Assembly: GCA_038503075.1 (NCBI GenBank)
Contig: JBCAML010000015.1
Location: 1,364,001 to 1,428,000 of the forward strand
Direction: 5' to 3'
From: Gyromitra esculenta
Lineage: Eukaryota > Ascomycota > Pezizomycetes > Pezizales > Discinaceae
Length of the DNA stretch: 64,000 nt
A program made the translations under genes and the position numbers. The notes under the pieces were generated by a model. It was not told the origin of the DNA. It did no database searches and saw nothing but the letters and a program-made list of their open reading frames with translations. The stretch's first letter is position 1. Every line of letters starts with the position of its first letter. Shown here in pieces: positions 1-11,599 of this stretch.

Positions 1-3000
1 TTTTTAATTCCTGTATTGTTGTTTTCTAAAGCCCACCTTTTCCCGTACCTTTTCCCACGAAAATTCCTTGATTGCCTATATAAATCCCTTCTTGAGTATC
101 TCTATTCTCGTCTTCACTATGGCTGGAATCTGTATTCGAAAGAGTCCGTACGCAAAAGAAGATCCCAGATCCCTCGGCTGTCCACAGTTTTGTAATTTCC
201 TTTTCCTGTTCAAAAGAATTCATCGCTGGCGTCCATGTTTGTCTTCCTCCTCCTGTCTTCCTTTATTTCTCTTGTATCTTTCAACCATCAAGCCACTCTT
301 CCGTTTCCCCATGACGACTGCTACCGTTTCCGTACCCAATTTATTTTTATTTTCCTATCATCTACGAAGATACGGCTGGATGTAGGGGCGAGTAACAACG
401 TATTCACGAGCTGTAATCCACTATGGGAGTGGAGCGAAAGAATATGGTCGTTTCACTGATTTGAACTTTCTTTCGTTACAGTAATACCGCACCCTAGAAG
501 CTAGTGAATGCATATGGGTGCCCTTCTGCACAGCTTTCTAGAACATGAGTGTGAGAATTTATGAAAAAAACTAAAAGTGATATTTCTAGTTTTATTGGGG
601 CCATCAAAATATCGACCCAAGACTATACTCTATACGCAAGCCATTGTGTTCTTCTTTATAAAGTGCTGTTATTAAATAAGACTATTTCGGGCTTTAATTT
701 ACTATTCCCCTTCACGCACTATCACTCGATAGAGGTTCTCTAGGGAAACCCACCACTATACGCAGCCAAAGCTCTAGGCTGGTGTGTTCTGTTGACCGCG
801 GCCAATGTTTCGAATATTTGCTAGGTGTTTGTCTCTTAACCAATGCCTTTTTACAGCAGCCACCCCGATACTCCTCCAACCCATCCTTAGCTCCCCAACG
901 CCACGAACTATTGTGTTCCGTGAGTAGATCTAGTGCATCTTCCTTTAGCAAACGTATATATGAACCAAGAAAAAAAACAAAAATACGCTCGTGCGAGGAC
1001 AAACCTCCACAAGATAAATTTCTTAGACTCAACACCTTCTACGCAACTAAGATATGTACTTCTAAACTCTAATGTAGCTCAAGTTGATCACTTTGTCCCC
1101 CTTCAAGGGCTGGTAGGGCTGTTTGACTACTGCTTGGTCTTTCCCCCTTTACGTCAATCCCCTGTTTGCTTGTTTTTTGTTTGTATGTGGATAGTTCGTG
1201 CTTACTGAATTCTCTCTTCGGACTAGTTAGTGTCTGTTAATACAGCTTTCTCCAACCGACCAAGATGTGTATATAGCGTTAACTAAGCATAGCTACTGTC
1301 TGATTAATCGTTAGATTTTTTTTCTTGCTACCCTTAGAGGAGATACATCAGTTGGTGTTCACTAATATATACGTTCGTGTTGGGCAGCACGCGTTTGTTT
1401 CGAATGCAAACTACATGTGTCCTGTCATACACTCTTCAGAGCATATGGGTGACGGTCAGCGAAAAACCCCGTAGTGATGAAGTAACACCAAAAGAGACGG
1501 TCCCATCTAAGCAGTATAAAATCTAGTTGGGAGAACGCTTTAGAACCTTCAGAATTAATTTTTCAGCCCTTTTTTTTCCCCCAAATGTTGGATGGTTGTA
1601 AAACCCCCCCCCAAAAAAGCGAAGATTCAATGCTTTGGTCTTGGCTTGTTTTTAAATGCAACAAACAGTTCCAAATTTCTCTCCTTTTCCGACCTTATAA
1701 AATATATACTAGGTAGACCCCAAAACTTATTTTATTGCGAGTTTTGGGTTCCTCAGATCCATCAGTGGTATGTGTGAGCTCATCTGATGTAGCTAGTTAG
1801 CCGAGAAATATCCTCAAGTGGTATTTTCTCAAAATCCTTCACAGCGGCGCTACGGGGTTTTCGCTGACTGTCACCCATATATATATTTAAATAGTAAAAA
1901 AAGCAATTATAACAGCAACTTTTTTTTTTTTAGTTTTCGGTTACTTCAGCCTCAGATCCAAGCAATCACATAACTAGAGTATTACAGAAGCCTAGGGGTG
2001 CTGCTGTGACCACATAGGAAAGGAAAGGTGTACAGCCCCAGGTTCATTTAGGTGAGGGGGGAGGGGGGTTTGATTGGTCTATTGGTAGCCTAGCAGATAT
2101 GTAGGTAGGTTTCATTTAGCGAGGGTATGATATTTACTTTTTTTTCTTCCCGGTGGTCTTCCAGAATACTCCGGTTCCTCTCCCCTTCTCGATCAGAGAC
2201 CGGTGCTGGGCTTCAGACAGTCCCAGAAACTTCAACATATTACCCCTCCCCCCCCCCACGAAACATTATATGTGCCCAACAAAAGGCACGGGAAAACGGC
2301 AGAGATAAAAAGTACTACAATCAAGCCGAGTGATACGCCATGAACGAGTCTGACTCTAAAGCAAAAAATAAATATGTCTCACCTGCACGCACTATTGCTC
2401 TCTATGTATGTATGTATGTCGCCATTTCCATCCTACTCTAATCTTGCTCATCGATCGACGATACGCTACCAACTGTCTCTAATCGCGGAAAAAACTACTT
2501 ATATATTCCAGCTTCCTGGCTCTGTGGGGAGTTAGCCCATCGATCACGGACTGACTGCTTGGGGTTTTCTATATTTGGGTATTTGCGTAGATAATAGTTG
2601 CGGTTAAAGCGAAGTTGGGGGACATTTATGCGGGTGGACATGGAGATTGTCATGGTCTCATCAGGACATCTGTCGCAAATCTTTCTACAGGTTCGCTTAG
2701 CTCATGCGAGTTGAATGGTGGTGAGTGATATGCGGTGGTGTGAGACTAGGTAGGAGAACGCCACTCGTTGTCTAGACCCCGCCTCGAAGCCCTCCCTCCT
2801 ATCAGTTCTCGCTATCGCTTGGAGAATCGCCATTAAGCCGCCTTAAAGCCAGTTCGATTCGAGTGAGTGCGGGTATATGTGGTATATCATACGGCCAAAA
2901 ACGACCCCCAAGGTGAAAGAAAAGTAAGAACAGAAAAGGAGACCGAAATCATAAGGAATCGTTTCTATCCAGCCCTGCCCATAACCCATACACGCCACGC

Positions 3001-3209
3001 CCACTTTTCCAATGCCACTGATATATGTGTAAAGAAATGCAATTTAAAAACTGGTCCGTTAGATTCGTTCCGCCATGTCAGGGTTGTAAATCATGCTAGA
3101 TCAGGTCCCGCCTTTTTTTCGGTTTATATTCGGCTACCAGTCGAGCGTCGACGCAGCCTACATCCGAATTAGCTCGACTCGATTCTACCCCCCCCATCAG
3201 AAAGAACGG
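1..3209. other. Gene-free stretch
   Basis: No open frame here has recognisable protein features or a convincing exon chain. The DNA holds short A/T and C homopolymers, a (GTAT)n run near 2404-2418, and the MITE at 1446-1877. I see no RNA gene. Confidence 0.5.
1444..1879. mobile_element. MITE with ~30-bp terminal inverted repeats and TA target duplication
   Basis: The left end (about 1446-1476) begins TGGGTGACGGTCAGCG. The right end (1848-1877) is its reverse complement with one transition, a one-base difference in an A run and a mismatch near the inner end. The element is 432 bp and is flanked on both sides by TA (1444-1445 and 1878-1879), the target duplication typical of Tc1/mariner-type transposons. 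The interior has only a 61-codon frame with no transposase likeness, so I read it as non-autonomous. The flanking sequence is itself a TA repeat, so the duplication is suggestive rather than proven. Confidence 0.75.
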
Positions 3210-4315
3210 TTAGACCCCTACTTTTAAATCATCCGCATTCAGCAAATCCACCCCCTCCCCAACTAAACACCCCCATACTCTATTCCTCACGCTCACCGGC
3301 CACCCCGGAGTATCCCAATACCGCGCCTTAATCCCCCTATCGTGCGCCTCCGTTATCTGAGACCGTAGCTTCTCTAGCTGCTCCTTCGTAATATCCCGCC
3401 CCCAAATCACCCTCCCAATCTCTCTCCCAAACGGCGCACTCGCAATGATCGTGTTCTCGGGCGTGTATTTCCCGCTCGCCAGATCATTCAGCGGCGCATC
3501 GTAGAAGTAGTCACGATACGTCGTATTCGATATGAGTGTATCGAACGGCGTATCGCCCGTAAAATGCACCGTGACCGGGCCACGCACAACCTCGGCGCCG
3601 TTGAAGTGCGTCAGGTAATTAACGGGGCTGCGCAGCGGCTCCAGGTGCGCCACCACCACGGGGAAGGTAGCTTCCCCGGGCGTCTTGAAGTCGACGAACA
3701 GATGCAGGGTCTGGCCGGGGTCGACGTCGAACACGCCGTTGAGCCGCTTCTCGGGGTCGCGCCGCGTGAACTCCGTGTCCGGGTTCTGGCCCTCGAGGAT
3801 CTTGACCAGCGGGTCGACGTACAGGCTCCTGAAGGTGCGGTTCCGCGTGAGGGAGGAGGTGTCGTGGCCGACGAAGAGCTCCGTGCCGGCGAACTCCCAG
3901 ACGTCGGCTTCGACGGAGATGGCGCCGGCGGAGATGGCGGAGAAGAGCGGGACGTGGCGCCAGTAGTCGTTGTGGGAGTGGATGGGCCGCGGGAGGATGT
4001 CGCGCGTGAAGGCGGTGGGGTAGGATATTGTTGGGGAGTCCATGGCCCACTGGATGAGCAGCGTTTGGATGTCGGATTTCCAGGCGAGACGGGCGAGCGA
4101 GAGCAGGGTGGACAGCAGGGCGCTGAAGGAGCTGAGCGTGGTTAGCTAGAGAACGGAGAACGGGCGGGCGGGCGGGCGGGCCGGGGGACTTACACGGCGA
4201 CGAGCAGGAAGAAGCCTACGCCTGCGGTCAGTCGTGCGAGTCGTGCAAACCTGGACGGTGGACCAATGCCTGGGCGACCCTGTCGAGCGCGGGGGGACGG
4301 GCTTCCTAGCAACAT
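3210..4315 (-). CDS. AIM6: AIM6-like PLC-type phosphodiesterase, two exons
   Basis: I join exon 1 (4315-4194) to exon 2 (4131-3210) across a 62-bp intron with a GTAAGT donor, a CTAAC branch site and a CAG acceptor, giving 347 aa. The start at 4315 adds an Arg-rich N-terminus and a hydrophobic segment (GVGFFLLVAV, about residues 34-50) that looks like a membrane anchor. The body matches the AIM6 family within the PLC-like phosphodiesterase fold: HSHNDYWR, SVEADVW and LFVDFKT carry the His, Asn, Glu and Asp expected around the active site, and the C-terminus has KARYWDTPGWP. Yeast AIM6 is named for altered mitochondrial inheritance; its substrate is not known to me. Exon 2 is strongly GC-biased. 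The intron is extremely GC-rich (see 4160-4187). Confidence 0.9.
4160..4187 (+). other. G-tract array inside the AIM6 intron (possible G-quadruplex)
   Basis: The plus strand carries repeated GGGC units from about 4161, followed by a run of five G. That gives more than four G-tracts separated by one or two bases, which meets the usual quadruplex pattern. It lies on the template strand of the AIM6 intron, next to the 5' splice site, so the transcript itself is C-rich here. Confidence 0.55.
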
Positions 4316-7170
4316 CTCGTTGGGTTTGCAGCGGGGTCAGGTGTCGTCCACGGTCGGGTAAATGCCACTGCCAGGAATGTGTCCAGCGGCCAGAGGGGTG
4401 GGGGAGAGAACGGGGAAAAGAGCAGAGAAAGAGAAAGGAAAAGGAAAGGGCAGCAAAGGGAGACGGAGAAAGGGGATTTTCTCGATATCATACTGATTAT
4501 ATGGCTGGCTGTCTGCCAGTTGAAGTCCTGTGGACCACGCCCTATCGAATGGCAGCCCCCGCCGCTCCACGTGCAGCTGAAATACGCCCTGCAGGCTAAG
4601 CTTTTCCTGTTTCTACTATCGCCAGAACCCAGCTCTGGTTTCCAGGGGACGGCGGCGCAGGCTCGAAGGCGGATGGTTTGGCTCTGCGGAAATGATGGTA
4701 CTGCGCCCATGCTACTGGCTGGCGGACTTGCGCAGAGCCGCACCGAATCCTTGGCGGAAAGCTTATCCGTGTTAGTAAGCAGTGACAGTGTTGGGTTCTC
4801 TGATTGGGCGTCCTCCTTCATGCTGCATCACTCGAGCGATTTGTGCCCCGACAGTCGTTGCCCCATGCTATCAGGCCTCAGATGGCCGTCGTCTACAATC
4901 CACCTGTGCAAATTCCACCCGCAAAATAGACCCCCCCGCCCTTACCAATCCCATAGACCGTCCAGACTATTAAAAGTCCTCTCCAATAAACCCATATCCC
5001 ACCCCCCCCCCAGCCCGACTCATCCCCGAATACGAGCACCACAGACCCCTCTGCTCCTCGATCCCGACTATTCCCCCCATCGCAGCCCGTCCTACGGTGC
5101 ATGGACGACGCGCGGCCGTCTAGTGAGCTGGCGCGGCCCTCGAGTGAGAAGGGCTTCGAGTGCTGTCTCCATCCTGCATTCTAGCCGCTCTGGGTAGGCA
5201 GATCGCGGAAGGTGGTTCTTCGGATGCGTCTAAACTCCGGACCCGGGCTGTTAGTAGGTTCCAGAGGTGCGCTGAGTGCGGTTTATAAGCAGGTATTGCT
5301 GTAACGCTGCTTAAGTGAACATCGCACGGCTCCGAGGGAAGCCAGAACCACCCCAACCTACTCTTTGGAGAAGCACAGATAGACAGATATACCTACCCTC
5401 GCCCATAGAGAGAGCTAGACGCTATATGCAGCGCGTGGTTTCGTCTACGCACTTTTGTCCGGGTGGTCTATATAGCTAACCATCCCTCCCACTCCCTCGG
5501 TTTCCTACCTCTCGGACCGGAGTTGATTTTAAAATAGCTCCGTGACTGGCTATGGAAGGGTATATGCACGCGGAACGTTAATCGCTCAGTGCTACCACTC
5601 AACCCCAGCCAGAATAAGGCTACGCAAAATTCTCCCCGGGGAGAAGGAGCTATGCAACAAGAGAAAAAGAAAAATGAATGAAAGAAGTGAAAGTTAGCAC
5701 CAGGTTCTACGAGTACAGCAGAAATTGGCCTGAGAGTTCGTCTGTTCTGATGGGGAGAGGCAAGAATTTATTGATCTCGGGTCGGAGTGTACTCGGGAGG
5801 CCTGGGACTGCTTCCAGTAAGAAATACCGTGGCCCCGATATCTGTTGTTGAGAGGGAGAGGTGGAGTTTTGTGCTTTCGTTTAGCTACTCGCAACAGGCA
5901 CAAAGAACCCAAAAATGCAAATGGAAGTCAACCAACCAAGCGCGTAGGTGTTGGATTGGAGTGAACCAAAAATCATTGCCAGCAAAAACCATTTTCGGGT
6001 TCTTTATGCCTGTTGCGAGTAGATGCTATAGCGCATCATAACTAAATAGGGGTAAATCGATACTTAGTGGTTCGAAGAGTGGTGACGTAGTAGTTTCTCA
6101 AGGCCTTTTTATAGCACATTATGCGTGTTCTCAGTCGTCCAGCGAAGCTGTCCGATCGGGGCGCGGAGAGCACAGCGCACAGTCATCGAAAATCACTCGG
6201 GAGTCAAAAACTTAGAAGTAACGCAAAAATAAAGTAGAGATTAGGGCACATGGGTTAGTGAGCTCTGTAGGGCTAGTAATTAGCTATATCCCTTGCTATG
6301 GCCGTCTCCCACTTTGCGTTACACTTAGTGGGTTAGGGTTATAAAGCATTGGCGTTTGGGGGAAATGCTTGGCAGGAACCGGGGTCAGCGTTTCCTGGGC
6401 AAACATCAGTTCTCGTCAACTAATTAGGACCTCTTTTCCCCATCTCTAGTTTCTATCAGAAGACTTCTCACGGCGGCTGGGATTTAAATGTTTTTCGGAA
6501 TGACTTAGTTAATGGATCAGTAAGTCAACACGAGAATATTTACGGCTATGTAATCGTACCTCGAAGAAGCAGGTGAGTGCACGCAACAGTGTCATGCCGA
6601 GAGAAGTTCGGATGTCCCTCGCTATTAAATCGTTTATGACTCTGTATTGGGTAGCGATGGTGGGCGTGTGCCACGGCAACAAGCAGGGATCTTCAAGCAC
6701 CCTGTCGATCTGCCCGCCAAGGCAGCACTTCCCCCCATGAAACGTCCAGGAACACACTGCCTATAAAATCATCTGCTTGATACTCACTGTCTCATGGAAA
6801 ACTATCTTCCACTCTCTCTACCCTTTGCCATGGCACCAGGCGAATTTGCTCTTGGTCAGTACTTACAAGTATCACAGGGGCACCTCGCGGTGTCCCCGTG
6901 ACTTCTACGAGAGGAGAAACGGTGCGCAAAACTATTCAGAGGCAACGACACCCATATATATATGTCGGCGCAGTATTATCACGCGGCAGTAGGCGATGAA
7001 CCTTCTCAGGTCGTTGTAGTCCCTCGTTTTCTGTGCCTGCATTCCCATAATAAGCGTGGCTCTCCCGTAACTATGTAGTCGAAAGCTCCCTTGGCTGTCC
7101 CCACGAACTTTATTTCAACCACGTTTACAATCAGTAGGCTTGCTATATTACTTATATCCTTACATCCAAC
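4316..7170. other. Gene-free stretch upstream of the DUF6594 gene
   Basis: Open frames in 4316-5360 are low-complexity Arg/Pro/Ser-rich readings of C-rich DNA and show no family signature. The proximal part should hold the AIM6 promoter and leader. The only structured item is the inverted repeat at 5885-6022. I found no exon chain. Confidence 0.5.
5885..6022. repeat. Near-perfect 33-bp inverted repeat with 72-bp loop
   Basis: The left arm (5885-5917) starts CTACTCGCAACAGGCA. The right arm (5990-6022) is its reverse complement with two differences, both transitions. The transcript could fold into a long hairpin. It may be a very short MITE or a small-RNA precursor. There is no clear target duplication. 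Confidence 0.75.
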
Positions 7171-9086
7171 ATGGGGATAGCGAGTGGGTCAACCCCAACC
7201 TGCAGCCCTAGCACCAACAGCAGTAGCAGCGATGAGCAAGAGTTTACGTTTCCGCCAGCTATTGCGCAGAGTTTGAGCTATCGCTCAGGCTCGATCTCAC
7301 GTCCTCCAAGGAGTAGTGTTCAATATCCATTTCCGCCAGTTGTGGAAGGTTCTATTCATCGAACTGAGTCTCAAGCTACAGTTGTTCAGCCATATGGGGA
7401 CCAACCGTACATGACAACCGTGGATCGTTCATCGTCGCTGGCAACAATAAGGCAGTCTATGGCGTATCTACAGTCTTTTGATGAAGCACCTCATCCACCG
7501 CCACCACAGTCGCCACTGGCTGATAATAACTGGACATCAACTGTAACTGCCGTACCAACACAAACAGCCGCGACCCAAACGGTGGCTCAGACCTTTACAT
7601 CTCCCTTTGCAGAAGAACCGGCCCAACAGTCAACGCAACCTTTTGGAAGAGGAGGTCTGTCTGTAACAACTGTGGCTCCCATAACTATTCAGACAGCTAC
7701 GAGGAAGCCTTCTACAGAAGAGTCACAAATCTCAAGTTTGAGCAGGGAGTCATCCTCAAGGTCACCAGGATCTGTTTCCTCAATCCCTGAGTCACGGCCA
7801 AGAAGGCCAACCCTCACCAGGGCGTTGTCTCAAACAAAAATCCGACCGGTGTCAGTTCATTCATCTCATGAACCGCAAACGCCTCCACCAGCTGTCACTC
7901 GGACAGAGTCACAGGCAACGATAACACCCGCGACTTTTCAATCCTCCCTGGAAAATCAACTCCACCCATCCCCAGTCAGTCTTTCGCAACCATCTTCCAC
8001 ACCAGATGAACCTCCTTCACACCACGCACATTTCCCCCACAACCTCCACCCTCACCTTCATCGTCGTCATCACACAAAAAATAGTCTCCATGATACTACC
8101 GATAGTACTTGCTCCTGGTCAACCAACTCCCAGGAACCAGACCCTCGCTATGATCGCCTACTATTCGACTACCGTGTAGTCGCACAGTCAATGCACGCAT
8201 ACCGACAAATCTCAATCTTCCGTCGCTTCGGAAGACTATCGATGGCGAACCTGCTATACTACCAAGACGAGTTAGCAGGGATAGAACGAGCATTAGCAAA
8301 CGTAGATCGCGAAGAAACCCGGTGGATGCAAACCGGCGTCAGCGAGAGCGAGAGCGAAAAACACGAGTTACGGGAGACTAGAGTTAAACTAATGAAAATG
8401 CTTCGAGAGACACTAAAGAATTACTGTCCGTGCCACCCCCACCCCCACCCCCACCATCCTCCTAAATCTAACATTTATATACAGACGAAGCACTTCTTCT
8501 CCAAGAACAAATCTTCACCTCCCTAGACCCTCCGCGCCCCGTCGATAGCCGGCTCCTCGCCGCACTCGAAGACCCCTCCGCTGCGCCAAGCGACTCTTCA
8601 CCCTTCTCTGGTGCCGTCAACAGCGATGACCTAGTCGCCCTGGGCCTCGGCGGGCGCGACTCCCTCGAGAAATTAGTCGGCCGCATAATCCCCGCGATCT
8701 TCCCACACCGCAACCCCAGCGCGCAAGACGTGCGCCACCGCAACCTCTCGCAGAAGGATATCGCATCGATCCTATCGCCGTTCACGCGGCGGATTACACG
8801 GCTGGTTATAGCGATCGCGACGACGGCGATGATGCTGGGTCCGATGGTTATATTGCAGTTTTTGACGAAAGAAGCGTGGAAGCTGGTGTGTATCAGTTTG
8901 TTTACGATTGTGTTGGCGCTGCTGGTGGCGTTGGCGACGAGGGGGAGGGGCGAGGCGATCGTTATGGTTATTGCGGCGTATGCGGCGGTTTTGGTGGTGT
9001 TTGTGCAGGGTGGGCAGGTCTATTGCGGGAATGCGTGTACGGGTTTGGGAAGTGGAGGTGGAGGTGGGGGTACGAGTGTGGTATAG
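7171..9086 (+). CDS. DUF6594 family membrane protein with long disordered N-terminus
   Basis: Exon 1 is 7171-8425 and exon 2 is 8485-9086, joined across a 59-bp intron (donor GTCCGT, branch CTAAC, acceptor CAG) to give 618 aa. Residues 1 to about 320 are Ser/Thr/Pro/Gln-rich and look disordered. A DUF6594 domain follows: an aromatic-rich entry, FRRFGRLSMANLLYYQDEL near residue 345, then YEALLLQEQIF made by the splice junction. Exon 2 then holds SQKDIASILSPFTRRITR and three membrane segments at about 520-545, 549-567 and 572-590. The three-helix C-terminus is the family hallmark in ascomycetes; its function is unknown. The GTCCGT donor is unusual but is the only one seen that keeps the domain in frame. 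The protein ends in a Gly-rich tail. Confidence 0.88.
8432..8458 (+). other. C-tract array just inside the DUF6594 intron
   Basis: Immediately after the 5' splice site the coding strand carries four C-tracts of about five bases separated by single A residues. The template strand therefore has four G-tracts with one-base loops. It resembles the C-rich start of the AIM6 intron. Confidence 0.6.
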
Positions 9087-9410
9087 GGAGTAAAGGAGGG
9101 GGTTGCGTTTATGGTGTAATGAGAATGTTTTTTTGTTTTTTTGCAGTGTGGTATATTAGCTAATCTTGTGAGATAGAGATCATTTTGATGCGTAGGAGAG
9201 TTGTTGAAATTATTAGTATTGTGTTATATTTTACTGAGGGTTCCGTCCAAGTAGATTTTTGATACCCGGACGGGCTCTGGGGACCCGGGTTTTGGGAACT
9301 TTATATTAGCTGAACTGCTGTATATAGAGCGACCATTTTCGCTTATATCTCGTTCGGTATCCTGGGCTCAAATAATACTCGATCGTGATCCAAAACTACA
9401 AGAAAAGTAG

Positions 9411-9618
9411 TGTTGGAGAAGCTTCCTAATACGGGGCGCCTCCACGGGTGTGGCTTCGGAGTCGGAAATGATTGAGAGACAGGTACCCGAGCACACGGGC
9501 ACTTGGGCGCCCAAGAGAGAGCTATTTAGATAGGGGCCGTATGCCCACCTCAAGCAAGCATAAGCAGTACAAGCAATCGAGTCCTCTATTCCTCCCTACG
9601 CGCCCCAATATCACAACA
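9411..9618 (+). mobile_element. Solo LTR, ~208 bp (family A)
   Basis: The segment starts TGTTGGAGAAGCTTCC and ends TATCACAACA, the TG...CA form of retrotransposon LTRs. A related copy lies in inverted orientation at 59843-60037. No PBS, polypurine tract, gag or pol is nearby, so it is a solo LTR. The 7-bp sequence AAAGTAG lies directly before it; the same 7 bp follow it once the LTR at 9624-9896 and one AAAGT copy are removed. A 5-bp duplication does not fit exactly, so whether the 7-bp repeat is the true target duplication is uncertain. Confidence 0.75.
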
Positions 9619-9623
9619 AAAGT

Positions 9624-9896
9624 TGTTGGATATATGGTATATATCCATAGGCTTCCTAGTGTTTCATTTGGTACGTCACTACTCGGGATACCGAAGTCGT
9701 TCGGTCAATAGTCTATACTGCTAATGGGGGTTGCTCGGGCCGATCTATTCGGCGCCCAAAGAGCCCCCATAAACCTGTTTATATATGACTCCATAGGGAG
9801 TATATATATGGAGCTCTTCTCCCGTTCGTCTATTCTGTTTCCTCTTCTCTACTTTACGGAACTATCAATATATCATATCTATTCATTATTTCAACA
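9624..9896 (+). mobile_element. Solo LTR, 273 bp, with perfect 5-bp target duplication
   Basis: The element begins TGTTGGATATATGG and ends TATTTCAACA. It is bounded by AAAGT at 9619-9623 and AAAGT at 9897-9901, a perfect 5-bp target-site duplication as made by Ty1/copia or Ty3/gypsy integrases. It sits directly next to the family A LTR, inside the 7-bp flank of that element, so it inserted later. There is no internal coding region: the provirus has been lost by LTR-LTR recombination. Confidence 0.85.
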
Positions 9897-10756
9897 AAAG
9901 TAGCCTTTAATAGGGTAGAGTGATAATCTATGAAGATGGCAGTTTAACTAACGCACAACTTCTAATTAGACCACTCCATATTATATTAATTTCGTGCCCA
10001 GTCCCACCAGCAGTAAAGACAGTAAGGTATAAGAACGAGCGTAGCTATCTATCAGTGATTCTATTTGAAAGGGGTACAATTGGGGTTGTTACATGTAGCC
10101 AAGATCCCAATGAGCTTCAATATTACTATTATTTTGTGGAATATACTATTGGATTTGCATGACTAAGGTCCCACCCACCACATATGCATCTTCTACATGC
10201 AGTTAGTTACTGCTTAGAATCCCTTTGGAGCTTAGAATCTCTTTAGAGCGGATATCCAAAGATATCGTTCGCAAGTATTCTCTACACTTCTGTGTGTACT
10301 AGCGGGATATATCTTCCAATACTATCACCTCACGTTACCCGTTCGATTCGATTCGAATCCATCACGTTCGCTCAAATCTCCACTCCACTCCTTTATAATT
10401 TTTAGAAGAAAAAAAAAGCTCACCAGTAATTTCCCCCCCGTCCTACCACATCCCCTCTCACCTCTCACCTCACCTCACCTCCCCGGTCCCGGTCCCGGCC
10501 CTACCACACCAGAACAGACCTCCTCCCAATCAAACCAGCAAAGGTGAAGGTGGGCTTCAAACGTACGGTATCTAGATATCTGTCTCGGAGATATTATGAT
10601 CCTGACAGGACCCTTTCAAAGCCAACCAACCAGCCAACCATCCGTCAATCCAGCTGCATGTAGGTTTGTTTGGGCAGATAATATTCCGACACCAGAAAGA
10701 AAAAAAAAAATTTAAAAAAGGATGTCGGTGTGCATACTAAGTCGATTTCTGTCAGG

Positions 10757-10766
10757 TATAAATATA
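10757..10766 (+). promoter_or_regulatory. TATA box of the 11060 gene
   Basis: TATAAATATA lies about 300 bases before the start codon. It is followed by a CA-rich and then strongly A-rich, G-poor leader up to the ATG, as often seen in highly expressed fungal genes. Sequence match only. Confidence 0.5.
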
Positions 10767-11059
10767 GCTCTCTAACGCAAGCTTGATCAAAAACAAAAAC
10801 AAAAAAGGGCGGTCATCAACTCCACGATCATATATATCCCAGCTCTGCGGCCCCATAGATCAACGATCAACTCTACAGCTATATCGTATCGACTCTGCAA
10901 TCACAGCACATCAACTCTGCACCCACATTTCTTTCTGGAAAAAGCTCAAACACACACACACACACATCACAGTCCTTCTCACCTAACCGTTAACAAAAGC
11001 ACAAAGCGCAAAACACAAAAAAACAAAAAACACAAAACTAAAATAAAAAAGCTCTCAAA

Positions 11060-11599
11060 ATGACCGACAGATATGGCTGGAACCCGGACTGCCTCAACCC
11101 CAGCACCGCCAAAGCCGTCTCAGACACAATGTCCGATCCGCTGCTCCTCAGGATCCAAAGTTTCGAAGAATCAATCTACCTAGCCAACCTCGCTGCGGAC
11201 TACTCGAACGCCGAAAACCCGCCGCTGTCCTTCAACGACGTGAAGGTTGAGGCCGGAGAGCTCCTGGACGGGATCGACAAGCTGCGGGACTTCCAGTGCC
11301 ATGCGGCGCGGATGTCGCACCAGCTGTGGAAATCCAAGGGGGCGCCGACTCACGCGGCGATGCTGCAGAGGATCGAGGCGTCGGAGGCGAACATTGCGGT
11401 TGAGCGCTATAACCTGGTCGAAGCTCTTGATGCGGCGGCTGTGGCTCCGCCTGGCGATAATAATTTCAGGCTTGGGGTCCCGATCTTTTTGCATAGGTAT
11501 CTTGACAGCGTGTGTGCGCACTCACTTGAAGGGGTTGGTGTTGCGGTCAGTCCATTAAGGAGTGCCCTAGGAGCGGCTGTCAATTGGTGGAGAGATTGA
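11060..11599 (+). CDS. Hypothetical protein, 179 aa
   Basis: This is a single-exon frame starting ATGACCGAC after an A-rich leader with good start context (tcaaaATG). Its GC-biased codon use differs from the AT-rich flanks and supports it as real coding DNA. I do not recognise the family. The protein is largely helical in appearance, with acidic and Ala-rich stretches (EAGELLDGIDKLRDF, HAAMLQRIEASEANIAVERY), and has a hydrophobic C-terminus ending NWWRD. There is no signal peptide or clear membrane helix. A TATA box upstream and AATAAA downstream frame a plausible transcription unit. Neighbours give no functional clue. Confidence 0.75.
   Translation: MTDRYGWNPDCLNPSTAKAVSDTMSDPLLLRIQSFEESIYLANLAADYSNAENPPLSFNDVKVEAGELLDGIDKLRDFQCHAARMSHQLWKSKGAPTHAAMLQRIEASEANIAVERYNLVEALDAAAVAPPGDNNFRLGVPIFLHRYLDSVCAHSLEGVGVAVSPLRSALGAAVNWWRD

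Larger units (their letters stand above)
9087..11059. other. Gene-free stretch with LTR remnants and the promoter of the next gene
   Basis: It contains the two solo LTRs at 9411-9896, a pyrimidine-rich tract at about 10430-10510, a TATA box near 10757 and an A-rich leader before the 11060 start. An 80-codon frame at 9920-10162 has no recognisable motif and is not called. Confidence 0.5.

Noticed and set aside
9368..9553. 61-codon minus-strand frame, similar to the frame at 59853-60086
   Set aside because: The shared YGPYLNSS and CLSIISDSEA come from reading two copies of the same LTR, so this is repeat DNA and not a conserved protein.
9920..10162. 80-codon plus-strand frame after the solo LTRs, considered as retrotransposon remnant
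   Set aside because: There is no gag, protease, integrase or RT motif, and the LTR target duplication shows it lies outside that element.
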